Source of the DNA: Panorpa germanica
Lineage: Eukaryota; Arthropoda; Insecta; Mecoptera; Panorpidae
Length of the DNA: 64,000 nucleotides
Direction: 5' to 3'
NCBI GenBank assembly: GCA_963678705.1
Contig: OY783214.1
Span: 14,198,001-14,262,000 of the forward strand
How positions within the stretch are numbered: the stretch's first letter is position 1; every line of letters starts with the position of its first letter. The position numbers and the translations under genes were made by a program. The notes under the pieces are model-generated. The model was not told the DNA's origin, made no database searches, and worked only from the letters and a program-made list of their open reading frames with translations. Below are positions 47,812 to 59,910 of this stretch, in pieces.

Positions 47812-48147
47812 GTAAACTTATGCATTATTTAACACAATACTTTTTATCTAAGTTTAAAATCACAAATATTTTACCAATACAGTAATTAAAAATTTAACAT
47901 TATTGTATAATCTTGTATAAAAAGTTTTATAAACGGCAGAAAATATAAATCTACGTCGAAAGATAACTTTTGTTTAATGTAATCTAAAACTAATTAAGCA
48001 GGTATTGATATTCTAGTGTAAAGAACGAAAAAAGGACCGAGATCCTAACCGAGACCGAAGCAAGTAAAATTATAATTAAAAAAAAAACACTTTTGTTGTG
48101 TAACCTTACAGAATATTAATTTAAAAAATGTTAAGAAACGGGTAGCT

Positions 48148-48348
48148 GTGTTTAGAAACGTAAATTGTTATGTTTCTAAGAAAATAATCTTAGAAAATGT
48201 TTCCGTCAAATTACGTTCTCAAATGTGGCTGCTACAAGACGGTGCACCGGCACGTTTTGGTCATTCACTTCGTCAAACAATGTGCTTCCAAATGGATAGA
48301 TTAGTCGAGATGATTATGTTTGTTTCCTTGTCTCAAATCACTGTTTAC
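48148..48348 (+). pseudogene. Mariner/Tc1-like transposase remnant
   Basis: The 67-codon ORF contains WLLQDGAPARFGHSLRQ, a version of the QDGAPxHF block around the second catalytic Asp of Tc1/mariner transposases. Only a fragment is left, and it ends where MITE H1 copy 2 begins (48349). Confidence 0.65.
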
Positions 48349-48351
48349 TAA

Positions 48352-48762
48352 GGCCGTCCTGATTGTAAACGCGAGCCCCGAATCTGCCCAAACCGAGTGA
48401 GAATGCAACTGTGTTGTTAGTAAGAGAACGCAAGTCTATACGAGTGAGAGAACGCACAAGTTCGAATGAAAAAAAAGTGATTTGAAATTGGTTTTGTGCG
48501 ACTGTGTTTCTAGGTCGCAGAGCAATTACGTTGCATGCTATTGATGTTGACATCATGAGCAGAGATGTGCACAAAAACTTTTCAAAAGTATTTAAATACA
48601 TACATACATACAAATATCTCAAAATACGACACAATAAAATCCCCTATTATGCTCTTGTTTACATAGTCACGAAATACGGCTCGACATGGCTCGTTTTTCG
48701 TTTTCGTTGGAAAGTTCGTTGTGCGGCTAGTTTGCAATCAGTCGACCTGTGTGTAGACGGCC
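48352..48762. mobile_element. Harbinger-like MITE H1, copy 2
   Basis: 411 bp, closely matching 28829-29193 along its length (ATGAGCAGAGATGTGCACAA, AAATCCCCTATTAT). Ends GGCCGTCC ... GACGGCC; flanks TAA and CAA, a decayed 3-bp duplication. The left TIR has lost about 15 bp, and a GAGTGAGAGAACGCA-type unit is duplicated inside. Confidence 0.8.
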
Positions 48763-51700
48763 CAAGTTGGAAGGTTTCTAAACTTGTGAGGTCTAGAGCA
48801 ACTAGTAATAGTGATAAACCTTACTTTACAGTCAAAATCTGTTAGCGTTATTTCGCTCTAAGACTCGCAGTACAACCCTGGTACAACTCTGAACCTGTTT
48901 AGACTTTTACTTATTGTTTGGCCAAGTGGTGTTGTTCAGCGTACTGTCAGAATAATTGAACTTGAGTCTGGGACATTTATTATTTAACAGGCAATAGAGT
49001 GACATCTAGTCTAGCATTGTATACAGTCTTATATTTGGTAATAAATTATATTGTACCAATAATAGAAACTGGTTATGATTTGTAATTTGCAGATCGTAAT
49101 TATTCCTGACTAAAAATGTTTTCCAACACTTTCGTTAACGATTTTTTAATAAAATACTAATTATAATTAGTACAAAATACTTAATAGGAAAGAAACTGAA
49201 AGTAATCAACGATATTTCCGTCTCACTTAATATTCTATATTTATAGAACATTTAAAATTTCAAAATGGTTTATATCAAATATCACTTAAACGATAATATA
49301 AACCATATGTGTTAGATGAAACAAAATATTTGCATGTTGTAATCCTGACTTAACATTAATAACTGACTGTTAGAATCATTTAGGACTAAATATTGAACGT
49401 TGGTGTATATTAGCAGGGCTAATTATTTAATTTGAAGTTTGTTTTGGCTGTCTATAAGTGATTTCTCCCTGGCTTTATGCCAGACGTAAACATAACACTT
49501 CAAATATTCTTACACCGCTTTTCATTAAACATATTACGTTCATTACTTTATATCAAATTATTTGATAACGCTGTATTAAAAGATAGTTATTTTAACGAAT
49601 AAAGATACTTTAACACGTACTGCTATTCCACGGATTTTCAAAGTCCTTCAGATGGATTGAACTAGTGCACTGTACACTCCTTTATCATACACGAAGGACG
49701 AGTAATATTTGTATACATGCATATATGTCAACTTTTACGGTCACTGCGCATTTCTTTGTTGGGTTTGAGTGTATTTTGTAACACCCTGTTTATTATTGAC
49801 ATAAAACTACTTCAGCTAAACTAACGTATGTATAAAAATGTAAAACTCGTGAAACTCAAGAACATTATCGGGTCTATTTATACTCTACCACTCTTCAATA
49901 TAATAGGAACTGCAATTGGATCCATCTCTATCTCACTCTCTCACTCTATCTTTCACCTCTTTTAAAAATACATTATCATTGATTGCTGGAAATAAAGTTG
50001 AACGAATATTATTTGTTTTGTCAATGAAATATGTTATTAATGTGGTGATTATATTGCCATCAAAAGTTTTACGATTGTTTGATCAGATATTCAGCTATTT
50101 AATGGTTAAACTATTCCATACTTTATGATTTTTTTATCGGTATAAAAACTACAAGTAGAATTATAACGCTGTGGTATAAGCAATAAAATCTCGGAAATTT
50201 TGCAAAGACTTTTGTTTGCATGTTGTAAAGGTTTAGTCATATAGTAGAAGGTAGAAGTAGCTAAACACGGTCTTTAAAAATTGTATGGGTAATGCCGAGA
50301 GACAGTACAATAAAACACGAACAAAAACACAAATGTCTACACCAAAGAGACAGTTCTTAAAACATTTTTGTCTTTTAAGATGTTTTAATAAACAAAACAC
50401 ATTCCCATCTGGAGTCCGTAAGAACAAAGGAAAAACGTTTCTTGTTGTTTTTTAGTCTGCTTGATTTGAACACGCAGTTTTGTTTTTTGTGTACATTTGC
50501 GTTTGTGAGTTGTTGTTTATCATGTTTATAATTGTTATGAGACACACAGAAAAACGCTAAAAACAAAACCAGTCTGTTTTCGAACAACAGAACTGTTTTA
50601 ACAAAACATGTTTTTGTTTTATTTTTTGACAAGAAAACTGTTTTCAAAAGTTTTTGACATTAGATTAGTTTTCAAACAGTTTTGAATATTAGACAACTCA
50701 TATTTTTCTGATTCAATTACTGAACTAGATGACGACACTGGAGACTGTGTACGCGACATGCAAAGAGATTTGTCGACATTCTGTAATCTAATTTAGAAAA
50801 TCTAACATCGCCGCGTTTTATTGTGCAGCAATAAAGAGGATTTTTCTGCGCGGGATTAAAATCGCAAGTGCGTTTATATTCATATGCTTTTTCCTTCCTT
50901 GTTACGAAGTCTTATATAATTTTATTAATGCGTCATAAGATATTCGAGGTCAAAGATTACAAAAGTACGTTTTCTTGCAAGTTTCCTTTATGTCATTAGA
51001 AGTTAGTATGAAACTTGTAGTTCATAAAATTCCTTACAAATTTGATCTTATGTATTTCTTCGTTTATTCAACCGTTCTCGAGATATAGTGCGAAGACACT
51101 CCAGTATTTTCCGTAAGTTACTAGTACTGTAGTCAAATACTATACCAAATTTGAGTAAGATCTGTCAGATTTTTTTACAATAAACGAAATTATTGAATAG
51201 ACAAAAACAGGTGCTTATATTTCATTAAAAACTTAAAAACCCCACTTTAAGAAATGAATTCACAAACCCATCTTGGTGTCTATTTCAAAAATATAAAAAC
51301 ACCATGTAACATAATTGCGCGTCATGTCTGAACACGTCATGGTACAAGACATTCGATACAAGAGTATCCAGTGTCTGACGTCATCAGGGGCTGATAACAA
51401 GCACAGCTTCGTCATCTGTGCTATACCTGTATTCCTGTGCTTACGACATAGTAATTACATGTAATATAATATCTACGTAATATGATATAGACGTATAGTT
51501 AGTTCACCTTTCTTGAGAAATAACGTCAGAGAATCGTTCGCACGTAAGGAGCGTGATGAAATAACTACTCCTGCATATCTATGTATATAGATATATCAGT
51601 CGTTCACTTCATTAGTAACACAACTCTGAGAAATCAAAATTTGGGTTGATTATGCAGTTAGTATATGTAAAATTTATTCTCTATCTGAATTAATACTCAG

Positions 51701-52205
51701 GTATTTCGTAATTGGAACCAACCGAAATTATAATGCAGATAAAAACTTTTAACATTGCTCTATTTTTATCAATTTTCTTATCACAATAGGATTTGTGTAT
51801 TAAAAAGTATTAATACTTATTAGTAATTATGTTAATTGCATGTCGTTGTAGATAATAATAACAGTTCGATTTCTACTCTTTAAAATTTTGTTGAAATTCT
51901 TTTGTAAATTAAGTAACTTACAATTTTCACTCAAAACGTATTAACCCTGTTTAACTTTGTTAACTCACTAACTTTATAATTATATTAATTTACTTTTTAG
52001 TCTTCATCATTTTTTTTAATTTAATTTTCTTTTAACTTTTTAACAGAGAATTGTAATTAAGTTAAATCATTTAATTACGAGTATATTCATTAAATGTTTA
52101 ATTAAGTTTGTTGTGATTATTCAAAAAACTATAAAAGTAATTTATAATTGAAAAGTAGTGCCAGTTAGAGTAGTTCCTTACTTGCTATTGAATTAAAACA
52201 TTTTA

Positions 52206-52321
52206 CCGCCTTACAAATAAACCTGTTATAAAATTTATAACAGGTATAAAGCTCGTTCGGGCAGGCTTATTATCAGTTGATACCTGGTATAATTTTTATA
52301 ATAGGTTTATTTGTAAGGCGG
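52206..52321. mobile_element. 116-bp palindromic MITE
   Basis: Left CCGCCTTACAAATAAACCTG and right CAxGTTTATTTGTAAGGCGG are inverted; the match extends, with small gaps, over about 40 bp per arm with a 30-bp loop around GCTCGTTCGGGCAGG. TTA lies on both sides (52203-52205 and 52322-52324). The RNA would form a long hairpin. Confidence 0.85.
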
Positions 52322-53224
52322 TTAGATATGAATAAAATTTAATGTTGTAAAATTAATACAACAAAGAACTTTTCTAATTTTAATCTATTTTCTTAATTTT
52401 CTTTTTTAAGTAACATATATCGTTTGCAGGTTGGTACTATCTAAATATTATATAGATTTATTAAAAGTACCATCAATATGTCATTCTGCGAACTTGTTGA
52501 GTGATGCGTTATTGGAAACTAACATTTTTGCACGGTTTTGAAAATTTAGTTACGATTTTTGTCACTTTTTATGAGACATATCAAAATTATTCCAGTTTTA
52601 GCGAGAACTATTACTGTATTGAACATACCATTTAAATTTAAGTAAAACCAATTTTTTAAAAGCAGTTTTTTGGAAATCTTGTCGAATATTAAATAATACT
52701 TTATTCTGCGTATTTTAGACATATTATAAAAGCAATTTATCCAATGAAATATTGTTACTACCGATTAAAGGAATAAGATTTTATTTGACAACATTTGAAA
52801 GTGATTGTAGCTACATATATGGTATTCAAAGTAGCAGTTCCAATTTCGCACTTAATTTACCAACTAAAATGAGTTATTGCACTTTTTAAAATATTATTAG
52901 TATGTTTTCTATTTTCTAATCGCCCCTTTTTCTTGTTTTAATAAGAAATTAACAACGGATATGAGATTGAGATAAGATTGTCCGATCGATAACATTTACC
53001 CGTTGACATATTTAGATATACTACAGCCATAGAGGGCTTGGGGAGTTTACACCAGTTCTTTCGTCATAAAATACAACTGACTTATTCTTCTATAGCTAGC
53101 ATAAGCATGTGTTTGATTATGCACGATTTGCATTTAAAAACATAATCTGAATTATTGAATGAACTGAATTATTATTAATTTGAATTCTGAAGAAATTGAT
53201 TTAATAATAATAATCTCTTTATAG

Positions 53225-53368
53225 CTACTTGAAACTATACGATTTGCAGAAGAAGATATAGCAGCAAAGAATGGTTTGATGACTTTAGTTAATTCAGATT
53301 ATGTGTCAGGCATGTTTATTGATAGATATCTGAAAATAAAGCTGAGTAATGTATTTTACGTTACATAG
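53225..53368 (+). other. Coding-like segment after an acceptor, 47 codons
   Basis: After CTCTTTATAG an open frame reads LLETIRFAEEDIAAKNGLMT, then LVNSDYVSGMFIDRYLKIK, to a stop. The composition is protein-like, but I do not recognise it. It may be a terminal exon, a decayed fragment or chance. Confidence 0.2.
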
Positions 53369-53718
53369 TTGTCAGTAATGTAATTGTTTGTTTTGTTCAG
53401 TAACGCTTTTGATGGATAATGTCAATATTTTGCTTAATATTAACTGCTTTAAATTTCTTTCGTAAAATGTGCATGGAGATTTAACTCTTGAACTCTTGTC
53501 ATTTGAAATTCTGTATCCAAAACATAAAACGAAATACAACAGGCGTAGCTCCCCGACCCCACATGGTGATTAGTATATAGCGATATGTCACCATTGAAAT
53601 CCCACGTGGATTACTGCGTCCATTTGTATGACAACTTCTTCATAAGGGTTGTATTTTGACCCTTAGAAGGTCCAATGCCTTTCTACGTTGTATGCTTATG
53701 ACTATGTGGGGTTGCAGG

Positions 53719-54492
53719 ATGCATGCCGTTGGATTACACTCGGCGCTGGCCATCAAGCGTCAACGTAAGCGTCGAGACGACCAGAAGCGTGCACGGGAAC
53801 GTCGCTACAGTCTCCAGTCAACAGAGAGTGGTCAGACTTCTCCTAGAAACAGCTCCGAACATCTAGAACGCAGAAGATTCCGAAGTGTTGGAGCCGATTC
53901 TAACATGGATACTAAAGTTGTCACAAGTATTGGTTTGCTACATATAGGAGTGGTGTTCTTTGTAATGGGGATATTTCTAACGGGGTCTGGTCTTCTTCCT
54001 GATGATTTGTCCACCTTTCCCTCAGCCCCTGCAAAAGGGTGGTTCAATGAATTGGTTTGTACTGGTCTCTTTGTTGCCGCGTTTGGTATTTCACTTATAA
54101 TTTTGAACCGAATTATTGCTAAACGGGAGGAAGATGACTTGGAGGAGTACGTACAGCGACAGCTAACTCGTTCCAGATCCGGGCATCGTCTGGAGCGGGA
54201 TGTGGAGACTGGAATATTGACTACTCGCAATCACCGTCGAGCTCTAGATGTCAAACGGGGAGCCATGGAACGAGGAATTGAATCTCCAGAACCGAAATCA
54301 CCAAGGTCACCAATACCAATGTCTGTTGGAATTCAGGAAAATGTTTTAGAGAAGATCATGGAGGAAGATGGTTCCATTCTTGAGGAAGTTCGCATGCAAG
54401 GGTTCTCCGCAACGAGCCTCAGTCCGGTGTCTCCTTCTGACACGAGGCTGCTGTTAGGCAATGGACATACCATGGGCATATCTCAAATATGA
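53719..54492 (+). CDS. Basic two-membrane-segment protein, unrecognised; 5' end uncertain
   Basis: A long exon ending in TGA at 54492, GC-richer than its surroundings, as expected for conserved coding DNA. From the ATG at 53719 it gives 257 aa. Order: MHAVGLHSALAIKRQ, a strongly basic stretch (KRQRKRRDDQKRARERR), a Ser-rich stretch, GADSNMDTKVVTS, a membrane segment (about 67-89, LLHIGVVFFVMGIFL), a short loop, a second segment (about 111-132, LVCTGLFVAAFGISLIIL), then a cytosolic tail with EEDDLEEYVQRQLTRSRSGH and Pro/Ser-rich text (SPEPKSPRSP). I have no name for it. An acceptor-like GTTGCAG (53716-53717) directly precedes the ATG, so the true start may lie in an upstream exon; an in-frame ATG at 53692 is the alternative. 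Confidence 0.7.
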   Translation: MHAVGLHSALAIKRQRKRRDDQKRARERRYSLQSTESGQTSPRNSSEHLERRRFRSVGADSNMDTKVVTSIGLLHIGVVFFVMGIFLTGSGLLPDDLSTFPSAPAKGWFNELVCTGLFVAAFGISLIILNRIIAKREEDDLEEYVQRQLTRSRSGHRLERDVETGILTTRNHRRALDVKRGAMERGIESPEPKSPRSPIPMSVGIQENVLEKIMEEDGSILEEVRMQGFSATSLSPVSPSDTRLLLGNGHTMGISQI

Positions 54493-55601
54493 GAGTAAAC
54501 ACATAATTTGCAAATGGAAACCATTTTTAGTTTTCAAGAGACAGGACTCTTGCGACACATTCAACAGCCTGTGAGGATTCTTGAGGCTGTGTTTCTATAT
54601 GAAATGTTTATAAAAAAAATCATAAAAAATAGTATTTCTAATATTAATATGTAAAACTTTTGACGCTTCCTTTTTAAAGATTATTAAAAATATAAGTCTG
54701 TGGATTAAACACAGTGAATGATTATTTAAATGTATGCTTTATGTTATTTTTAAATTAACGCTTAATATAATAAGTCCAAGTAATTATTAAAGCGACCTCG
54801 ATTCTCCGGGATCATAATATATCTAAGGTTTCTAATTGTAGGGTTTTCACAAAATTGATGTAACCAAAATTTCCCTACTATCAACAAAAATTGCTTGCTT
54901 TTAATATTGCATACAGCTGATAGAAAATAGATTGTACACCAGTTGCTCGCGTGTTGTCCAGTCAATAGTTAACCCCTCCCCTCCCCCTCCAACTACCACT
55001 TAACATCCTGTCCTAGAAAATACCACCACTTTAGAACTTTGATGCAACTCCTCCGCATTACCACCCTCTGCAACACACACAATTTGTGTTACACAGTAAA
55101 AAAGATTCGAATTTCAATATTTATGGTAAATACGAGTATAAAAACAACTGGTTTACAGCTCTTTTTTATTTATTTCTGTGTTGAATTTAAACGATTATTC
55201 AATTTCCGATATAATTGTTAGAAATAAGATGTTTAGAGCAAGTTTTAGCATGTAGCAATTGACGAGGATGGAATGTGAATATTGGTAAAACAAGGATTTC
55301 ATGTGATTGCTAAAAGCTTTTGAAGATTTTTTTAGGAATTAGGAATTGGACTTTACAAAGTGATGGTGTTTTTGCCAATGAACATCACACTAGTCCACGT
55401 TCTGACACATGACGTCAGAGAAAAGGCTCGTATTTTCAAGTTATACCTGTTGATTAATTTTTAGAAATCAATTTATTTTTAACATGTGGCAAACATTTTC
55501 AACTTTGTTAATTTTTTAAATTCTTACTTGAAAATTTCAACAGATATTACAGAAGCATTTAACCTTAGAGAAGTATATATTCATGTTCCATCATCGTCTA
55601 A

Positions 55602-55797
55602 AGCTAGGCGTACGTTCGAGACAAGAATTTTATTAGATAGTCTTCCAAGTCAGACAGGACTATGAAAACAATGTAAGATACGTACACTTGCAAGAAAACA
55701 TCTCATAGCCATTTTCTTACGTTCTTTATAAATCTTATTTCTAACGGTAACTACAAGTCTGGCTTAAGATAGTCTTGTCTCTAGTAAGCGCCTAGCA
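55602..55797. mobile_element. Small MITE with TAA duplication
   Basis: 196 bp. Left AGCTAGGCG...GAGACAAGA and the reverse complement of the right end TGCTAGGCG...GAGACAAGA form TIRs of about 28 bp. TAA flanks both sides (55599-55601 and 55798-55800), as for Harbinger-like elements. Confidence 0.65.
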
Positions 55798-56102
55798 TAA
55801 CAGCAAATAATTATAATATTTTTATAAAACTTTTACTGTGTACTGTGCACTGGGTGGCACTACAGACACACATACAGTTCGCCCTTAATGCACTCTGTGT
55901 GGACCCGCTCCCGTTCCCGTTTCCTGTTTCCCGCTCTATTGCCCGATCCTGTTCCGGTTCCCACTCTACATCAATCCATTGAGCGAGGACTGTGAACTCG
56001 TGACCCCGAGAAACTGAGAGTCATGGGGTCACGCCACTCGTTGCGGCAAATATCGTAAAACAGTCCGCATTGGAAATTGCACTTTTCATGTAATGAACCC
56101 TA

Positions 56103-56125
56103 ACATGCACATGCACATGCACATG
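56103..56125. repeat. (ACATGC)n microsatellite
   Basis: Nearly four units of ACATGC. Confidence 0.85.
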
Positions 56126-57567
56126 AAGTTGCAGCTGCAGTTCAGTAGAAAACGGAATCGTAACAAAAAAGGTACACAAACCATAGTCACTTCCTGAAAT
56201 TACATTAAATGAAAAGTGCAAAAGTGTGGAAAACAAACTTATCTTACTTAAAACGATGCACCATTTAAAAACAATCAAATATATATTTAAAAATTCTAAT
56301 TGTTAAGTAAATAAGACCATTTTGAATTTTATATCGGTACATTTTTGAATACTAGTTAAAAATTAGTACATTTTTTCAATTTTTTCATAATTTATGTAAT
56401 TTTTTTTTCTATTTTGTGTGTTAGCTTTGTCTTATATAGAAATAATATTAAAATACTCAGCACTATCAAAACTTAATACTTTAAAATAGTGTTAAATAAA
56501 TTTCGACTTATTATTAGGTGCCTATGATAAATATTTAAGTGGAATTAAAATTATCGCAAGAAAACATATTTATACTTGTTGTTACGCCACAGTAATCATT
56601 ATCATGTAAGTAAACAAACAAATTATCAATGTCATAGTTCAAAACTCTACAGTTTCATTGTTTTGAAAGGTTTCCTCGATTGAAAAATACATTTTCGTTA
56701 CATTATAATACCGGCCAATTATTATTATTCAAGGTATTCAAGGAATACAGGCAGATATTTGAAACCCGGGAAAGTCTGAAAAATCTTATTGACTATCAAT
56801 AAAACTAATTTAATCTCTTTATTTTAAGTACGAATATCGTATCTATAAGTTGTAAATTATGTATTACAAATGTATATATTCTTTTAAGTGCTAATAACTT
56901 TTGAAAGTAGATGCACTCAAATACTTTAATAAAACAAACACCGGCCAATGTAAGTGTAATTCCGTATGAACCATTCTCTCATCCCTCAAATGATCATCAA
57001 ATCAATGTGAACTGTAAAATTTTGAAACTGTTATAAACATTCCAATAGATGAAATATTTATAATATTATAAATAAAATTTAATTAAAACTTATTGATATA
57101 ATATATATAGTGTATAAGAAAATTACAAAGATACTTAATTGAAAAATGTCTTGCAGCTAATAACGGCAAATAGGTTTTGGCATTATTATAATACATAAAT
57201 TGAAATCTACTTGGATAATATGTAGAATTAAGTTAAACTTTTTACTCTTATCTAATATTTTAGCATTTTAATCTCTCGCAAAGTGATGATATGTGAACGC
57301 TAAGGCTGATTTTTCTATAAACTTTAAACTTATCCGACACAATCTTACATTTATTCTATTATGTATTTCACAATTAAGTACTTATTGAATGTTTAACGTT
57401 TTAGGCAACAATTTCATTCATTAATTACTTGTTAAATTCAAGTATTACACTATCATTTATTTTTTTTAATAAAAAATTGGAAATATACACATTTATCTAT
57501 TTTTGTTGTGTCATTTCTCAGAATTGTTGGGGAAACTAATAACTAAAATAACACACACATGGATTAA

Positions 57568-58207
57568 GGGGTTATATACAGTTATTAGGTCCAAAAAAAG
57601 CGATTTTTTAAGAATTTTTCCTGAGAAGACTTCTGAATGTATTAACGTAAAAATTTGTACACATATTTTGGTAACTTTTAACTGTATTTAAACATTTTTA
57701 TATTTTCAAAAATAATAATTTAAAAGCTGCTATAGCTCCTGTCAAAAAAGGCATCTTGCGGTGACCACGATATCTCTGGACTGAATCATCTAAAATGAGA
57801 AAACCAAACTGAATTCGTTAAAGTAATGTATAATCTAGTAATTAATCGAAGGAATAAGCAAAATAATATTTTTTGACAAAATGGCGGCTTCTCAAAAAAA
57901 AAAATTGATTTTTGACCAAAGTTTTGGGCTTAAATTGTTTATAGAAAAGAAAATATGCATCGGTGAGAAGAAACCTTTGATTAATTACTAAAAAATATAC
58001 TTAGGAAACTTGTGTTAAAATTTGAGACTGATCGGTTGGTCACCGATTTTAAAAACACAGTTTTCCGAAAAACGCATTTAAAGTTCAACTTACATAACTT
58101 CGAAAATAATCGCCCGATTTACTTGAGATTTTCTCTGTGTGTACTTAAATATATGTACATTACGAAAATGAAATTTTTTTTTGAAAATATTAACTGTATA
58201 AAACCCC
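57568..58207. mobile_element. 640-bp MITE with TTAA duplication
   Basis: Left GGGGTTATATACAGTTA and right TAACTGTATAAAACCCC are inverted with one mismatch. TTAA occurs directly outside both ends (57564-57567 and 58208-58211), the target of piggyBac and Kolobok elements. The body has no transposase; it contains AAAATGGCGGCTTCTC and long A/T runs. Confidence 0.85.
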
Positions 58208-59198
58208 TTAAGTATATTAGTGCATGTATATAGCTTTCTATGGTGCAACTCCCCATATCTAGTCTCAAATTTCGGTTTTCAAAAATGTTTTTCAAGTCAC
58301 CGACATGTTATGGTAAACGTTGACTTATCAGCATGGAAAACATGATTCAACGCATTGGATTTAATGAATGAAACATGAAAGAAACGTTCTCAGCCACCAG
58401 CCGCATTTCAGTGTAGGTTAAATAAATATATTTACATTCACTAAGAGACAGTATGAGCATTATATCTTTACTGGACCTAACCAACTTGTTATTTGTCACA
58501 AGTACCGGCTATGACATTTACAATACTTGTGCTGTTTTTGGGCAGCCCCTGTTTTAAATAAACACTATTTGAATAAATAATTAAGGTATTAACTTGAAAT
58601 TACAGTTCAAATTACAAAATGATCTTCACTTAAGCACCTACATTTTATGTCTTATAAATACATCTTTTATGATAACGAACATAATAAATATATTTGAGGT
58701 TATTTTAGTTCATGAAGTAATACGTTATATGGTTGTCCCTTTCTTTCCAATAGTAAATGTGTATATTTCTCTCTCTTAGATAATGCTATTATATAAAATG
58801 AAGTGAATTATGTTAGTGTCACAACATTAACGAACTAAGATCCTTTACGATATTATTTTATTACATTCTATGAACTTAATGGTTCTTTACTCGTATACAC
58901 AGAGGATTATTAACGGGTTGGATGTAAGAAAATTGGACATACTAGTTTAAAAGAGTTTTCGTGCTATAAGCTTCATCGGTAGAAGGTTATACAATTGTAC
59001 ATTTATAAAGGATATCATTATGTAATTATCCTGAAAATTTAAAGCCGATAGACCGTTTCGGACTCAAGATAAATTTAAAAAAAATTCGAATCATTTTCAT
59101 ATAGAATAATGAGAGTGAGTGAGAGGCAAATACATTTAAAGTGTAGTCTTTGAAAAATAAAAAAAAGACAAAATAACTTAAATATTTTTCTACTTCTC

Positions 59199-59232
59199 AG
59201 TTTCAAACTAGCTAGCTTACTACAAGCTAATT
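59199..59232 (+). repeat. 80-bp satellite-like monomer, fragment
   Basis: AGTTTCAAACTAGCTAGCTTACTACAAGCTAATT-type text; the last 20 bases (AGCTTACTACAAGCTAATTA) match 46110-46130. Confidence 0.5.
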
Positions 59233-59787
59233 AAACCTGTTTTAAATCCAACCCGATAATAATTCACTGTCATAAATAAGTATAATTAAAATATTTTTTA
59301 ATTACTATATTTATTATAAACTACCTAAGGAAATAATTCTCTAAGGTGGATAAAGTAATGACAGAATGAGTTGATGATCGTGAGAGTCATCTATGTGCAA
59401 AACAATGAATCAAAATTAAAAAAAAAACAAGCAAACGATATTAATGCACAATACAATATCACTTTTGCACCAAATAAAAAAAATAAATAAAAACATATAT
59501 GAAAAATAAATATCAATTTAATCTATAACTTTTACAAATCTTTAAATATAATAGATACTAATATATAAATCAATTAAGATACATATATATAAGCATAAGT
59601 ATATAGTAGATTTATAGGTGATAGCATAATTTATGTTCAGTATGTTCTGCTATCTCTTATCAATCTCACTATAATAATGCGTACATATTATTAAGGTAAA
59701 AGTCATGATTTTGAAATCTGAAAGTTTTATGTATAACTAAAGCGGATAAAATTTTTGAAAATATGTTCTCTATGTATATATACTTAC

Positions 59788-59910
59788 AACCCACTGAAAA
59801 GAGGAGGCCGCACAAAGGTTTCTCCACTCCTATAATAGTTAGAAGTGGAAGTGGGTAGAATAGTTTGGTCGCAACCAAATATATTTGAGCAAAATAACAC
59901 AGTGCCACAG
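59788..59910 (-). other. Exon-like segment, 123 nt, phase 1-1, hydrophobic; gene unknown
   Basis: Minus strand: pyrimidine-rich intron end (CTCCTTCTCAAATTTAATTGTAG), then 41 codons reading VALCYFAQIYLVATKLFYPL and PLLTIIGVEKPLCGLLFSVG, then a strong donor GTAAGT (59787-59782). It would supply one or two membrane segments of a larger protein whose other exons are not visible. I do not recognise the family. Both splice sites and the symmetric length support a real exon. Confidence 0.4.

Larger units (their letters stand above)
44519..53718. other. Gene-poor interval with gap and repeats
   Basis: No confident gene. Contains the N gap, satellite copy 46095-46177, mariner remnant 48148-48348, MITE H1 copy 2, the palindromic MITE at 52206-52321, and two weak exon-like segments (47759-47811 and 53225-53368). 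The stretch 50270-50700 is strongly enriched in GTTTTG/AAAACA words but has no termini. A GC-richer interval at 46950-47050 resembles 60870-60920 (CTGATCCAATAATTGCACAG against CTGACCCATTAATTCGCAG). Confidence 0.5.

Noticed and set aside
53832..54230. 132-codon minus-strand ORF
   Set aside because: Antisense shadow of the two-TM gene.
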